From: Forficula auricularia
Taxonomy: Eukaryota > Arthropoda > Insecta > Dermaptera > Forficulidae
Length of the DNA: 64,000 bases
Direction: 5' to 3'
Assembly: GCA_024734495.1 (NCBI GenBank)
Contig: JALMQS010000828.1
Coordinates: forward strand, 1,041,101-1,105,100
Below are positions 45,892 through 56,479 of the stretch, piece by piece. Made by a program: the position numbers and the translations under genes. The notes below the pieces were generated by a model. The model did no database searches, was not told where the DNA came from, and worked only from the letters and a program-made list of their open reading frames with translations. Position 1 is the first letter of the stretch; each line of letters starts with the position of its first letter.

Positions 45892-47532
45892 ATGGAACAC
45901 AGTCCAATCAATTTTAGGGACGTAGAACCGCTAATAAAAAAATTCAACGGAACAGACAGTTATTCAATAGAAAGATGGGTGCAGGACATAGAATCCGAAG
46001 CAAGCATTCAAAGTTGGAGTACCTTGCAACTATTTACCTTTGGCAGACGGCTAATAACTGGACTAGCTAGGCTATTCGTAGAAAGTGAAAGAAACATTAA
46101 TACGTGGGATAAATTAAAAGAAGCATTATTAGAAGAATTCTCATTGCAAGTTAGCAGCGCGGATATTCATAAACAGCTAGCCAGAAGAAAATTGCAAAAG
46201 GGTGAGCACGTTTATGAATACTTCCTGATTATGAAAGAGATAGCAAGCAGGGGAAAATTAGAAGACAAGGCATTAATAGAGTATATACTGGACGGTATAC
46301 AGGACAATAGTCCTAATAAAGTAATACTCTATGGAGCAAAAACGATAAAAGAATTTAAAGAAAAGTTAAAAATATATTCGGAAATCACTTTCAAGTCAGC
46401 TAACGTAGCAAATCATGAATGCAATAGACAGCCAGTTAGCAGTAAGGATAGAAACGAAAACCTAATCACCAAAAAAGACCCACCCATGAACATAGTTACG
46501 GCAAATAGTCAAAAAACGAAATCCAATCACAAGATCATTTCAATAAGCAACCACAAGATTAACGCCTTAGTAGATACCGGTGCAGGCTTATCGCTCATGA
46601 GCAAAGACATCCACAAACAGCTAGGATCACCACAATTAACAGACTCGAATATCATTTTAAACGGATTTGCATTTTCACGAACAGGAACTAAAGGATATTT
46701 TAAAACGACCACACGAATTGACAACGAAGATTTTAATATTAAATTTTATGTAGTTCCAAACGAAACAATAGACGAACAAGTAATTTTAGGAATCGATCTG
46801 TTAGATCAGGCCGAAATTAAAATAGGACAAGATGGCATCCAAATTATTAAAAGCATAGACGTTAATAAAATTAACAAAACAAGAACAGAAACAGAATCTC
46901 ATTTAATAGATGAACTACGCATGGAAAACAATTCATTAAAACACGAAATTCAGTCAATGAAAAAGGAATTGAACAGTTTAAATAGAAGTCTCAACGAAGA
47001 AAGAAAAATTCAAAGAAACGAAATTAACCATTTAAAATTAAGGAACAACGAACTGATAGATCAAAATAATTCATTAAACGAAATTATAAATTTAATTAAA
47101 CATGAAAACAGGGAATTACACAAGAAATTATCAGATCAAGACAGTCATTTTACAAAAACAGCTAACGCTTTGAAAGAAGAAAATAAAGATATCTCAAGTA
47201 AAGAAAGTCATTTAGAAGATGGTCAAGGGACAAATTCACCTATGAACAAAGACAAGGTTAAGGGGTTTCAAGCAAGAAGAATTGGGGAACTTACGAAGAA
47301 AATTAGAATCAAAAGCCAAAATGATTACGCAGCCTATGACGTTACAAAGTTTAGTGGTCTTAAATCTGATAAAATTAATTTCAATTACCCCTCAATACCA
47401 GTTAAAACCCATGTCGGTCCCTTACCTCAGACTATATTAAGTGTTCAAGAAGATACCCAAGTGAAGTGTTGTGTTAATTATAAAAGTGTAAAAAAAAAAA
47501 AAAGTGTTAATTTAAGTGCAAGTGAAAAATAG
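45892..47532 (+). CDS. Gag - aspartic protease - coiled-coil polyprotein
   Basis: A single 546-codon frame. Residues about 15-165 form a retrotransposon gag-like helical domain (RWVQDIES, WDKLKEALLEEF, then KLQKGEHVYEYFLIMKEIA, the usual pattern around the central gag helices). There is no CCHC zinc knuckle. Residues 228-231 are DTGA, the catalytic box of a retropepsin-type protease, with the matching VILGIDLL flap-end motif at about 297-303. Instead of reverse transcriptase there follows a long Glu/Lys/Asn/Leu heptad-like coiled coil (about 343-430), then a basic tail ending in KSVKKKKSVNLSASEK. RT, RNase H and integrase are absent and the polypurine tract follows 320 bases later. This is therefore a non-autonomous or internally deleted Gypsy-type element. 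The intact frame suggests youth or selection. Confidence 0.85.
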   Translation: MEHSPINFRDVEPLIKKFNGTDSYSIERWVQDIESEASIQSWSTLQLFTFGRRLITGLARLFVESERNINTWDKLKEALLEEFSLQVSSADIHKQLARRKLQKGEHVYEYFLIMKEIASRGKLEDKALIEYILDGIQDNSPNKVILYGAKTIKEFKEKLKIYSEITFKSANVANHECNRQPVSSKDRNENLITKKDPPMNIVTANSQKTKSNHKIISISNHKINALVDTGAGLSLMSKDIHKQLGSPQLTDSNIILNGFAFSRTGTKGYFKTTTRIDNEDFNIKFYVVPNETIDEQVILGIDLLDQAEIKIGQDGIQIIKSIDVNKINKTRTETESHLIDELRMENNSLKHEIQSMKKELNSLNRSLNEERKIQRNEINHLKLRNNELIDQNNSLNEIINLIKHENRELHKKLSDQDSHFTKTANALKEENKDISSKESHLEDGQGTNSPMNKDKVKGFQARRIGELTKKIRIKSQNDYAAYDVTKFSGLKSDKINFNYPSIPVKTHVGPLPQTILSVQEDTQVKCCVNYKSVKKKKSVNLSASEK

Positions 47533-47851
47533 TGTGTGAAAGTGTTAGTTTTTAAGTTAAAATCAAAGAAATAGACAATTAAGAAACACTAAGTTTAAGC
47601 ATAAAATTTGTTTTTTGTTTTGTTCAAGTAATTTTCAAGATCAATTTGTTTTGTAAAAAATAACAATAGTTAAGTTTAGTTTTAAGTGCTATTTCATTGT
47701 AAAAAAAAATAATAATTCTGTATTTTATGATTAAGTTAAAAATACCTAAACGGTTTTAAAGAAGAAAAGACAATAACTAAATTAATTTTAAGTTGAAATA
47801 TTTAACTATGTAAAAGATGATTGGTTATAAGTTCCGAGTCGTAACTTGATT

Positions 47852-47865
47852 GAGAAAGGGGAGAA
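47852..47865 (+). promoter_or_regulatory. Polypurine tract
   Basis: GAGAAAGGGGAGAA stands directly before TGTAGGGA, the start of the downstream terminal repeat. This is the plus-strand priming site expected at this place in an LTR retrotransposon. Confidence 0.75.
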
Positions 47866-48500
47866 TGTAGGGATCGATTTTCTGCTTTTTTTTCAATTAG
47901 AAATGTAATTTATTTTTCGATGTTAATCGATTCGTGGCTTATGAAAGACTAATTAGCGAAGAAGAAGACCACGCCTTTTTATAATTAATCGAGCGCGATC
48001 TAGGGAAAATTATCAACCAATCACCTTAATTACCAATTAAATCGGCGGCTATAAAAGAAGCGAAGCCGTAATTAGCGAGGCAGTTGCAATTCAGCCCTCA
48101 CTGTGTGAAGAGCTGTTTTACGCTCTCCAAGAGTTCGCCTGTCGACTTTGGAACGATTGAAGAACAAAGCTGTACGAAATCTTGTAACCACGAAGAAGTA
48201 ATAAATTTCGGGCCTTGTGCCATTTATTTTGTTGAAAGCATTTTTCACTGGCCTCCGGCCAATTTCTTATTTTAAAAAAGCATTTTTCACAAGCCTCCGG
48301 GCCAATTCTTATTTTGGGAAAGCAAATTTCACGGCTTTACGCCACCAAGAGAGGTTTTCACCTCTGAAGAAAATCGACGACATCGGCGCTCCTCCGATAT
48401 CTTTCCATCAAGCCTTTCGAGTCAAAAACTCATCTTCATCCATCATCGGGATTATTTCCTATATATATATATATATATATATAAGTATATATTAAATAAA
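47866..48500 (+). mobile_element. Downstream LTR of the gag-protease element
   Basis: It starts TGTAGGGATCGATTTT right after the polypurine tract, with a TATA box (GGCTATAAAAGAAG) about 185 bases in, followed by the GC-richer R/U5 type sequence and an AATAAA near 48.49 kb. The end is not certain because the sequence passes into the ~615-bp repeat. Inside R/U5 a ~45-bp unit (AAAGCATTTTTCACTGGCCTC) is repeated two to three times with changes. The TGTAGGG start is common in Gypsy-type elements. The upstream LTR is not present in matching form; only the part from the TA run onwards occurs at 45.02 kb. Confidence 0.65.
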
Positions 48501-49081
48501 CATAACAAGAAAATTATAGTTGATTCTTCAACTTTGGCTAATGGATTAAATAATTTAAGATAATAGCAATAATATTAATAAAGGCCAGTCTCCATTAATA
48601 AAAAGCAGCAGCGACGGGCCTAAAAAAAGAAAATTAATATTTGTTAAAAGTTTTAAATCTACATAATATTAGTATGTCGTATTAGCCAATCCATTACTCA
48701 GCGAAAACCACGAGAAGGTATTGAAGAAGTTTCGCCAGGAACACCGTGGAATGGATATGACGAAAAAATGAATTTTTACAAGTATTAAAAATTCATTTTA
48801 AGATATAAGGATAGATAATATAGGTCAGATAAAGCAGGAAATAGAAAAATTAATTAAAGAAGCATTAAATAAAAACAGTAGAAAAATTGAAAGGAAAAGA
48901 TAGTATAAGAATTAGAAGGAAACTACAAAAAAAAATTCAACAAAGTCTGTTCAACAAAAAAGTCTAAAAAAATAAAATCTATTGCCCCCTAAGAATATTC
49001 ATTCTTCTAATAAAAATTTTATTTCTCATAATTTGTTTTAATTTCCGGTTTTCAATTTTTACAAATCGGTATATAAATATT
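48461..49081 (+). repeat. ~615-bp repeat, downstream copy
   Basis: This is the second copy of 45023-45637, directly continuing the downstream LTR. It ends at TATATAAATATT, after which the sequence is unrelated to the gag leader and soon enters the P-type transposase. The order leader-gag-LTR-leader is what remains when LTR elements become tandem by recombination and the second unit is then truncated. Alternatively both copies belong to one very long LTR. Confidence 0.75.
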
Positions 49082-49240
49082 AGAACGAGAACAGTGAGAA
49101 TTTTTTCTATTAATTGATTTTTATGAACGGGGCAAATGTCTAATGAAAAAAGGCACCCTTTTTTTAATTTCGTTTTTTAATTTTGACCCAATATTTTCAA
49201 AATGTGAATTAAATTTTAATTTTGTTTGAAGCTAAATTTG

Positions 49241-51125
49241 TCAATATTGACGTTTTAAAAGCAGCTTCAAATTGGGGACATGTTGGGCACCATGCTGCCT
49301 TATAACAGAAAAAAGATTTTCAAGTGGATCTTGATTTAAATGACCCACGCTAAGTTTTTTAAATCCCAAACCTTTTAATTTTGCCCAAAGAAATTTAATT
49401 GCATGGATGTTAGCAACCCATGATATTTGTGTCCCCTGTCTTTTTTGTTGGTTTTTATTATTTACAAATAGCCAAGAATCAATCTCTTTTGCTGCCATGT
49501 TCCAAAATTCGTGGTGTGATGATTTTGATGTTAAAACGTTTCTCAAAGGTTTGACCGATTCCTCGCTTTTACCGTTAAAACTATCAAACAATTTATCAAC
49601 GAATTCTAAAAATTTAGATGTATAAATTGCTGTGGGAGGTAAAAATATTGGGTCATATTTTAATTTTAATAGTTGCTCATAATATGCTTTTTCACCGTAC
49701 TTATCTTTATCAAGAATTTTGCGGTGTTCGGGATGAATAGACATATAAATGGCTGTTGAAAAAGAATTGGAAAATATCTGTGCAGCCAAAGAAACTTTCA
49801 TTTCTTTTCTTTTGGGATTAATATGATCTTGTGTTATTTTGGGGATGGGATTCATTAGTTTTTAAGATGGTATCATAAGTCCTTGTAATATGATCCCATT
49901 CGGCATATCCATTGGCTATCTTTACCCTATTATTTAAAAATAGATTCCTAAGACATTTTAAAAGATGTGGAGGGTCATAAAAATGGACGATTTCTTGATC
50001 ATTAATGGAAAATAAAAAATTGTCTGCATATCTTTTTGTGGATTTAATGTAATCTTTGATGAGACTATTTATCGCACTTTTATTAGTTGGTCCTTGGTCG
50101 CAGATGGTCGCAACTACAACAAAACCACAATTTTGCAATTCCATAATGATTTTAATAATTATGTCTTTTAGAATACCTGATGAAGTAGTGTCTTTGCAAA
50201 AATAATAGGCAATAGGCAATTTCCATTTTCTGTTTAGACCCCTTAACATAAATACAAGAGCATGGTTGGCCAAAGTTTTTGTTTTCCCAAAAGATCCGAA
50301 GTCCTCAAACCCTTCAATTTTATCATTGAAAGAATTATAAGAAAAGCTACTTTTAATAGCCATTTTTTTTTAGGTGTGATATCAGTTTTCGTTAAATTAC
50401 ATTGTTTTAAAATATTTGACGAATATCTTTTTTTTTGATTTGTTGGTCTTTTTATAAAGAAAGGTTCTGAATTATTTTCTGAATTTGAAGGGCCCTGGTC
50501 AGAAAGTGGCCTTACACCTAAATCATCTAAGTCAGAATTTTGAAAATTTGGTAATGTACCCTTATTTTCTAAAGAAATAGGACTAGTTATTATTGTAGAA
50601 CTGACTGTCTCTTCAAAAGGAAAATAACTAATATTCTGGGGATCTTCATTTAAACATTCAAAATCAATTTCCCTAAGTTCATTTGAATTTCCCAGAGAAG
50701 ACGAATCGTTTATTCCTATTGCATTATCCAAATTTAAGTAAGAATTTTGTATAGTCAGGAAATTCGAAATTTTGATTCTCGGTACTATTCCTATCTACTG
50801 AAGAAGATACTAAAAAATTAGAATTAGCTAAGGAGTCATGATTTGCACTTAAAATTGGTGGAGGATTAATGTCAGGGAGGGCGTTCCAAACCAACAAGCC
50901 ATTAGCCCTAAGATTATTCTGACTGAAATGTTTAGAACATATGCATAGGTTTACTAATTTTGAGTTAATTTTGATGGGAAGTTTGGGGTTTGAAGCAAAT
51001 GCCAGCCACTTAGAACATCTAGTTTCCTCTTTAACTGGAAATCTAAAAAACTTTAATTTTGAATCTAAATCTTTATATTGTTTCGAATCACAAAGATAAA
51101 CAGAACAGACCCTGTGACCTTTCAT
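49241..51125 (-). pseudogene. P/THAP9-type transposase, frameshifted
   Basis: Four overlapping minus-strand frames alternate between two phases. Frame one (51125-50724) is a THAP DNA-binding domain: CSVYLC, a KW in CSKWLAF, CICSKHF and NALPDIN in place of the usual AVPTIF box. Frame two (50731-50243) is an acidic/serine linker. Frame three (50363-49818) carries the RNase H-like core with ATICDQGPTN (catalytic Asp region) and VHFYDPPHLLKCLRN. Frame four (49855-49241) ends with LNQDPLENLFSVIRQHG, the conserved C-terminal acidic block of P-type transposases. Three single-base shifts separate them, and the normal segment around the first catalytic Asp (FDEM type) seems missing between frames two and three. 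It cannot encode a working enzyme. Terminal repeats were not found. Confidence 0.9.
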
Positions 51126-52295
51126 TTTTTTTTTTTTTTTTTTTTTGAATTATCAAAGTAGTTTAAAAAAAATTATATAGATAGATATATAAGAATAAAA
51201 CCTTTATACCCAAGTTGCTTGGAAAACTTAATTGCATTGAATATGGAAGAAAAAAATTCTGTAAGCAAATACCTACTGATGGAGCTGATGGATGTTTAGG
51301 AAATCTTTTTTTTCTCTTTCTTATAAGAGCCGTACCTATAAAAAAAAGGTAATTTAATAAAGATATATATATATACAATATACAGAGGTGCCCACAGGGG
51401 GGGGGTTGAAAATTGATGCAAAATTAGCATTATATGATATATGTAAATAAAAACGTTTAAGTTAATAATTTCAACAAAAGGTAATAAAAATCTCTTCTAA
51501 TTCTTTAGAAGTGGTTTAAAAAATATAATTGGGGGTTATTTTCCATGAAAATAGGGGGGGGGGTGGAATCATGAGGTAGGGGTGGGAAAACCCCTGCAAT
51601 ATATTGGACTGAACTTTTTATTGGTACAATAAAAAATTTCTAGGAAAAATATATTTTTTTCAATAACATATGTAGAAATGAACAACAAATTTAAATTTTT
51701 AGTTAATTAAAAGAAATCAAAATCTATTAATATCTATTCATTAAATGCAGAAATGAATTTAATTACGATTTATTATTCCTTATGTTTGAGGCATCTTTCA
51801 ACAAATAAGGTGAAATATTGAAATTTACTATTTAATTTATTTATAACAGTTGAATGACCGTTAAATTTGAATGATATACAAACTCCCTAGCAATTTTACT
51901 TAGCCTAAATTATTTTTAATATAAATAAAATGAAATTAATTGACAGAAATGACAAAATTACCTTTTGGAATGTTCTTATCTTATGTATTATCTGTTTATC
52001 ATCTTTATTATTATTATCAATTAACAATTTTAATAATTAATATAATATATATATATATATATTATAGTTGTTCCTAAAACGTCAGAATAGAAAAGAAGAC
52101 AGTAACAGATCTTAGGCAACTTAATAACAGAAAAATTCATAATAAAATATAGAAAATTTAAAAAATTTAAAATTTTTTTTTTAAATATAAAATTCTAGGC
52201 AGTTTTCACAAAAATACACCATTCTTCTTAAAAAAAACGAAAAATATATATGTAATTATTTTATTTTTTGGTGAAAATATGTTGGCAACTTGCGC
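51126..52295. other. Non-coding AT-rich DNA with homopolymers
   Basis: A run of about 20 T lies immediately next to the transposase start (51.13 kb), poly-G tracts at 51.4 and 51.56 kb, and a TA microsatellite at 52.05 kb. The terminal inverted repeats of the P-type element should lie here but I cannot identify them. Confidence 0.4.
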
Positions 52296-52655
52296 CTGTG
52301 CGAAAGAAAAATTGGGACCGATTTCCCTATCTAAGTTGCAGCCCCTGCCAGGGACTATTTTTTTAAAGTTGGCAAAGAGAATGATTTTTTTATCTTGATC
52401 CGAAAGATGGCTAGGTGCTTTTAGATTTAAGACATAGCGGAATTTAAAGCTATTTCTAGTCTTTTGTCTGATTTACCATCGAGGGAGTTCGAAAAAATTA
52501 TGTCACAGTACTGAAAAAGGGGTGCTAATAAAGACTTACTTTAGTTGAGGCGAAGACTATATGGCGTGACGGGGTTTTTTTAGAATGAGGGTATAGCTTG
52601 GCGGAGTAGAGATCGGTATATGAGGGCGTGAAAGCATCTGGTATGGTAATATTTA
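52296..52655 (-). pseudogene. Decayed LINE fragment
   Basis: On the minus strand, broken frames read ALIYRSLLRQAIPSF, LFQYCDIIFSNSLDGKSDKR and LEIALNSAM, which resemble the post-palm region of non-LTR reverse transcriptases (the Y-C-D-I-I and alanine-asparagine patterns before a conserved basic stretch). Stops interrupt it several times. It is a different family from the LINE at 20.5 kb. The base composition is less AT-rich than its neighbours, consistent with former coding sequence. Confidence 0.45.
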
Positions 52656-52784
52656 AAAATAAACTGCAACGGATCGTTGCTAAACTTTATCCAAAGTCAT
52701 TTGAAATATTAATATGTTTATTCCTTTATTATTAATCAGATAACACTTGCAATTTACAGTCCATATTGACTTGAATTCAAAAAT

Positions 52785-53150
52785 AGTCATTCTCATCTAA
52801 TACTCGAGGAATAATCATTCAACATTGGATTTTTGACGTTTCGGTTATTATTGGTAACCATTGCTTAAGACATGGTGGAATTGAGTTAAAATCAAAAATA
52901 GGCATCGATTCTCATCTAATACTTGAACAATAACAATTCTACATTAGATTTTTGACGTTTCGATTATTATTGGTAACCATTGCTGAAGACATGGAGGAAT
53001 CGACTTAAAATCAAAAATAACGATCGATTCTTAACTAATACTAGAGGAATAACCTTATTGGATTCCATTTTGGATGTTTTGACTATTAATGGCAACCTCT
53101 ACTGAAAACGTGGAAGAATCGACTTAAAATCAAAAAGACTTATTTCTTTT
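52785..53150 (+). repeat. Three-copy tandem array, ~120-bp unit
   Basis: Each unit runs through GAGGAATAA, TTTTTGACGTTTCGATTAT, TATTGGTAACCATTGCTGAA, GACATGGAGGAATCGACTTA and AAATCAAAAATA. Units one and two are close; unit three is more diverged (GATGTTTTGACTATTAATGG). Each contains GACGTTTC, the complement of GAAACGTC, and a GGTTA/TAACC stem next to it, but no CTGANGA box in the required orientation, so the ribozyme resemblance is partial. Confidence 0.8.
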
Positions 53151-53450
53151 TTGGTAAACAACTCAATCTTGAGTATTTTAAGTATTTTAAAAATATATTT
53201 ATTAGATCAATCAATATACATTAATTTGTGCGTGCGGATAGAATCAGGGAGAAAATAAGGTACATTCGTCCATTTAGGTTTTCCTTCTTTCCGGCTGTTT
53301 GTTGAGGTTCGGTAGTAGGTATGAGCTTCTCAGCTCAAGTTAACGTTTCGGTCTCGACCGATAAATAAAGAGAATGCCGCTATATCGACAAAAGGCAGAA
53401 AAGCAGAGAAACGCTTGCTTCTTTGGCGTTTACGTAGATGTGTAAAGCTG

Positions 53451-53525
53451 CCCACAGACGGTCAACTTAGTCGCTAACCTTGTGGTCGACATGCCGTGTA
53501 GAAGACGAAGTTGAACGTCTGTGGG
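53451..53525. repeat. 75-bp MITE-like palindrome
   Basis: CCCACAGACGGTCAACTT at the left and AAGTTGAACGTCTGTGGG at the right are inverted repeats, differing by one base, around a short centre. No target duplication could be defined. The surrounding minus-strand 126-codon frame (53430-53810) reads across this and the ribozyme motif and is a shadow. Confidence 0.6.
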
Positions 53526-53678
53526 AAGGTTGGTCGTTATAAATAAATTATTAATTAAGGGTAAAAATCTATTCTTTAAAAATTCTATTGTTGACTCTGT
53601 TGAGAAAGGACAACATTCGAGCTCTGCTGAAGGAGCGAAGGGGAAAGTATCTTGCATATTTCCCTCTTTGACCCCTTT

Positions 53679-53723
53679 TAAACCCTGAAGAAGGATCGAA
53701 AATCCTCCGAAACGTTGGGTTTT
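53679..53723 (+). ncRNA. Hammerhead ribozyme motif, solitary
   Basis: Plus strand: AAACC, CTGAAGA, stem II GGAT...ATCC, then TCC bulged, GAAACGTT, GGGTTT. Stem I pairs AAACC with GG(G)TTT. The cleavage-site base is T rather than C, which the hammerhead rule (any base but G) allows. Seventy bases downstream lies GGGCTGCCTTCCATCAC, the end block of the 40.0 kb fold-back family, so this is one arm of such an element without its inverted partner. Confidence 0.6.
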
Positions 53724-54296
53724 GAGTGAGAGAAAAAAATGACTGTCCAATAAACCATAAACCGAGCGAATTTTTTCACTCTCCTTGGGCTGCCTTCCAT
53801 CACTTCTCACTTATATCTTTCATATTGGTTACTTAATATATTCGAGTGTTGGTGGCTAATACTTTGGATAATATACACCCAAATTTGTCTTTAGTTTTTA
53901 TCAGCGATAATACCAATCACTTCTTAAAAACATTACTAGGTATACTCGGATCGTCTGCCTCCCAAACGGTCCTAGATCGAATTGAATTCGCTCAAAATTT
54001 ATTTATTTTCGTACCTTGCGAGCTTTTTTCAACGAAATAAAAATTAAAAATCGATTAATTGAAATTTTTATATAAAATAACTATTTATTCAACTGAATAT
54101 ATTTTTATTATAAAATGAGTGCTCAAGGCATGCATATTTGGATTTACTAAACTTTTTTTTAATAAGTACAATTTATGTGGGGGCTTCTCTTTTGGAGGCC
54201 CCAGGCAGTTGCCCCGTTTGCCCTCCCTTAAATCCAGCCCTAGTTTTAAGGTACGGAACTCTGGAAATGTTGCCCGACACGGACATGGTCAGCTCC

Positions 54297-54916
54297 ATTT
54301 TTACTTTACCATACAGGGTATGGTCAAGTATTGTAATCATGCATGAAAAGTGTTTTTTTTCCTTCTTCTTTTCAAAATATTTCAAAAACGGCTGAAACTA
54401 TTTGGATTAGAAAAATTGAGCGAAACCATGGCATTTCACTCTACAAAAAAGCTCTAATAAGTGAACATCGAAAAAATTATATTTTTCGAGATAATAATTG
54501 TTTTGTCAAAATGTTTGTTAGTCTGTCCGTCCGTCCGGTTGTCTGGTTGTCCGTTAGTCTGTGCGTTACCAAATGTTTATGGACGAGCTAGCTCAAAAAC
54601 TAGTGTGAATATCGAAACCAAATTGCACACGTAGCTTTGGTCCATTGAGATTAAGAGCTGATTAGATTTTGATGCATATCGACCCAAAATTAAGGGGGGT
54701 GGAGGGGGGAGGTTAAAAATTAAAAATATAGGCTCTTGTACCAAACTCAACCAAATTTTGTATACATAATCTGTGGGCCCCCAGTAGTCTAAAATTTCAA
54801 AAAACTAACCCCCCCTACATGAATATAAATAATTTTATTAAATATTAAATATAAGGAGGGGCCAGGTTGTAGGTAAAGTCAAGTGGATGGCCACATCGGA
54901 ACACGTCAGCTTATTT
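54297..54916 (+). mobile_element. Rep-A copy
   Basis: It begins ATTTTTACTTTACCATACAG, includes AACATCGAAAAAATTATATT, a run of GTCTGTCCGTCCGTCC, TGGACGAGCTAGCTCAAAAA, one 110-bp module, and ends ACACGTCAGCTTATTTTT. The subterminal ACTTTACCATACA at the start is mirrored by a GGTAAAGT string 5' of the last block (TAGGTAAAGTCAAGTGGATG). Several overlapping short frames on both strands are shadows. The preceding GGCAGTTGCCCCGTTTGCCC string (54.2 kb) belongs to another, unidentified repeat. Confidence 0.8.
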
Positions 54917-55753
54917 TTAAAATATTGTTTCGGAGTCTTTTTCATGCCACCTCCTCTGATAGGCTTTGCCCTGAGCCTGAGCGGGTGCACCGGTTGACCT
55001 GCCTAGTTGGATAAGTCCTAGAGAGCCTTGGATGCTTTGGAAACTTTCGTTAAACTTCGGTTTCCGGCCGAAGATTTGCCGCGCCACAGACGCCCATGAG
55101 TTTGACATTGACAGTTGGCGTAGGTATTTCATTCAGCTTAATATGAACAACTGGATTATCATGTTCGTGTTCTTTGGGATAAACACCACAGAGGTCATAA
55201 GATCTGACATATTAAAACGAAAAATTACCACGCGTAGTGCAAGTGGTAATTTTTACTAAGTAAGTTCATATATCACCTTCACCAGTCACGAATTCTTATA
55301 ATGATGTAATCTATCTCTCCGTCCATAGCAATATTAGTTTGTAAGCCTGCCTGCTGGACGAGACCACTATTCAATTCACTCAAAAATTTTCATTTTTTTT
55401 CACTCTCCTTGTGTTGAAAAATGTCTGGAACCTGGAGAAAAATCATTTTCAACCATTATTTTGTTTCTGTCTGTTTGTCTGGATAACATAAAAACAAAAA
55501 GTTCGTTCTTGTGCTAAAATGTTTGTTGAAAAGTTTTTGTTTTGCCGAGAGTAGCAGAGTTGTTGAATCATAAAGAGAAACAAAGAGGTTGTTTGTCCTC
55601 TGCTTGATGCAAATAAACATACACATATATAATTATTAAATATATAAATATGTATAAGATTGTAGTAATTTTTGGAGACGGACTGATAAGTGAATTAAGT
55701 GGATATCGATGAGGCAGTCCAAAAAAAAGAAGATAATTTACACTCTTTTTTTC

Positions 55754-55801
55754 ATAAAACCGACGTTTCGGAGGCTATTCCCTCCTTCTTCAGGGTTTTA
55801 A
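55754..55801 (-). ncRNA. Hammerhead ribozyme motif (left arm)
   Basis: Minus strand: AAAACC, CTGAAGA, stem II GGAGG-GAATAG-CCTCC, GAAACGTC, GGTTTT. Stem I has six pairs and stem II five. All core positions conform. It is one of the best-formed motifs in the window. Confidence 0.75.
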
Positions 55802-55875
55802 AAGTCAGTGAAGGAAATCCAATGCGACATTCCCTCTGTCTCCTCTTTCAGTGGCAGTAACAATATATTATTGTT

Positions 55876-55922
55876 CAAAACCCTGAAGAAGGAGGGAATA
55901 TCCTCCGAAACGTCGGTTTTAT
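55876..55922 (+). ncRNA. Hammerhead ribozyme motif (right arm)
   Basis: Plus strand: AAAACC, CTGAAGA, stem II GGAGG-GAATAT-CCTCC, GAAACGTC, GGTTTT. It differs from the left-arm motif by one loop base only. Both would cleave after the C of GTC if active. Confidence 0.75.
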
Positions 55923-56194
55923 GAATAAAAAGATAGTGTAAATTATCTTCTTCTTTTTTATGGACCTCCTCATCGATATCCACTTAATATAATATGTAAA
56001 TAATATATATACATTATATATATTTATATTTAATAAAACCTAGGTATATTTATTATCATTTCCGTCCATAATTTATATTAATTTGAAAGTTTATAATAGT
56101 AATTTTTAAATTTGAGATTTCTTTATGTAAGGATCAAAAGAAAAACAATATTAGTTGAATAAAAGATTTCACTGTCGATGGTAACAGAATTGTT

Positions 56195-56332
56195 TTTATT
56201 TTAGGTTAAAAATAAAATAAAATGAGAGAGTCTTCTGTTTTTTAAATAGAAAGAATAGAATAATTAAAAATTATTTTATTTAAAAAACAGAAGACTCTCA
56301 TTTTATTTTATTTTTAACCTAAAAAGAAAAAC
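56195..56332. repeat. Hairpin, arms ~55 bp
   Basis: TTTTTATTTTAGGTTAAAAA and AATGAGAGAGTCTTCTGTTT are followed after a short AT-rich loop by their complements. It sits upstream of a solitary hammerhead motif (56.49 kb), so it may be the folded-back end of the same insertion, though the ribozyme is outside the arms here. Confidence 0.65.
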
Positions 56333-56479
56333 AATATTCTATTCTGTTTTTAAAAACAGTGAAAGAAAAATTGTTTATGTGAATGTGCCAAAATTTTTTT
56401 TGAAATTTGTGTTTCTGATAGTCTTCAATGGTAATGAAGATAACAAGAAAATTTAGACGAATGTGTGGCATGACTATTT

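Larger units (their letters stand above)
55689..55990. mobile_element. Fold-back with head-to-head hammerhead pair
   Basis: Arms of about 110 bases: AATTAAGTGGATATCGATGA, AGAAGATAATTTACACTCTT, CATAAAACCGACG at the left and their complements at the right. A plus-strand and a minus-strand hammerhead lie at the inner ends and a loop of about 75 bases separates them. Architecture equals that of 39.96-40.32 kb, but the outer arm sequence is different, so the ribozyme block is shared by distinct subfamilies. Confidence 0.85.

Noticed and set aside
53340..53385. GAAACGTT with CGGTC/GACCG stem on the minus strand as a hammerhead
   Set aside because: No CTGANGA box in the correct place; at most a very decayed relative.
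53430..53810. 126-codon minus-strand frame
   Set aside because: It crosses a palindrome, a ribozyme motif and a repeat end; translation of non-coding repeats.
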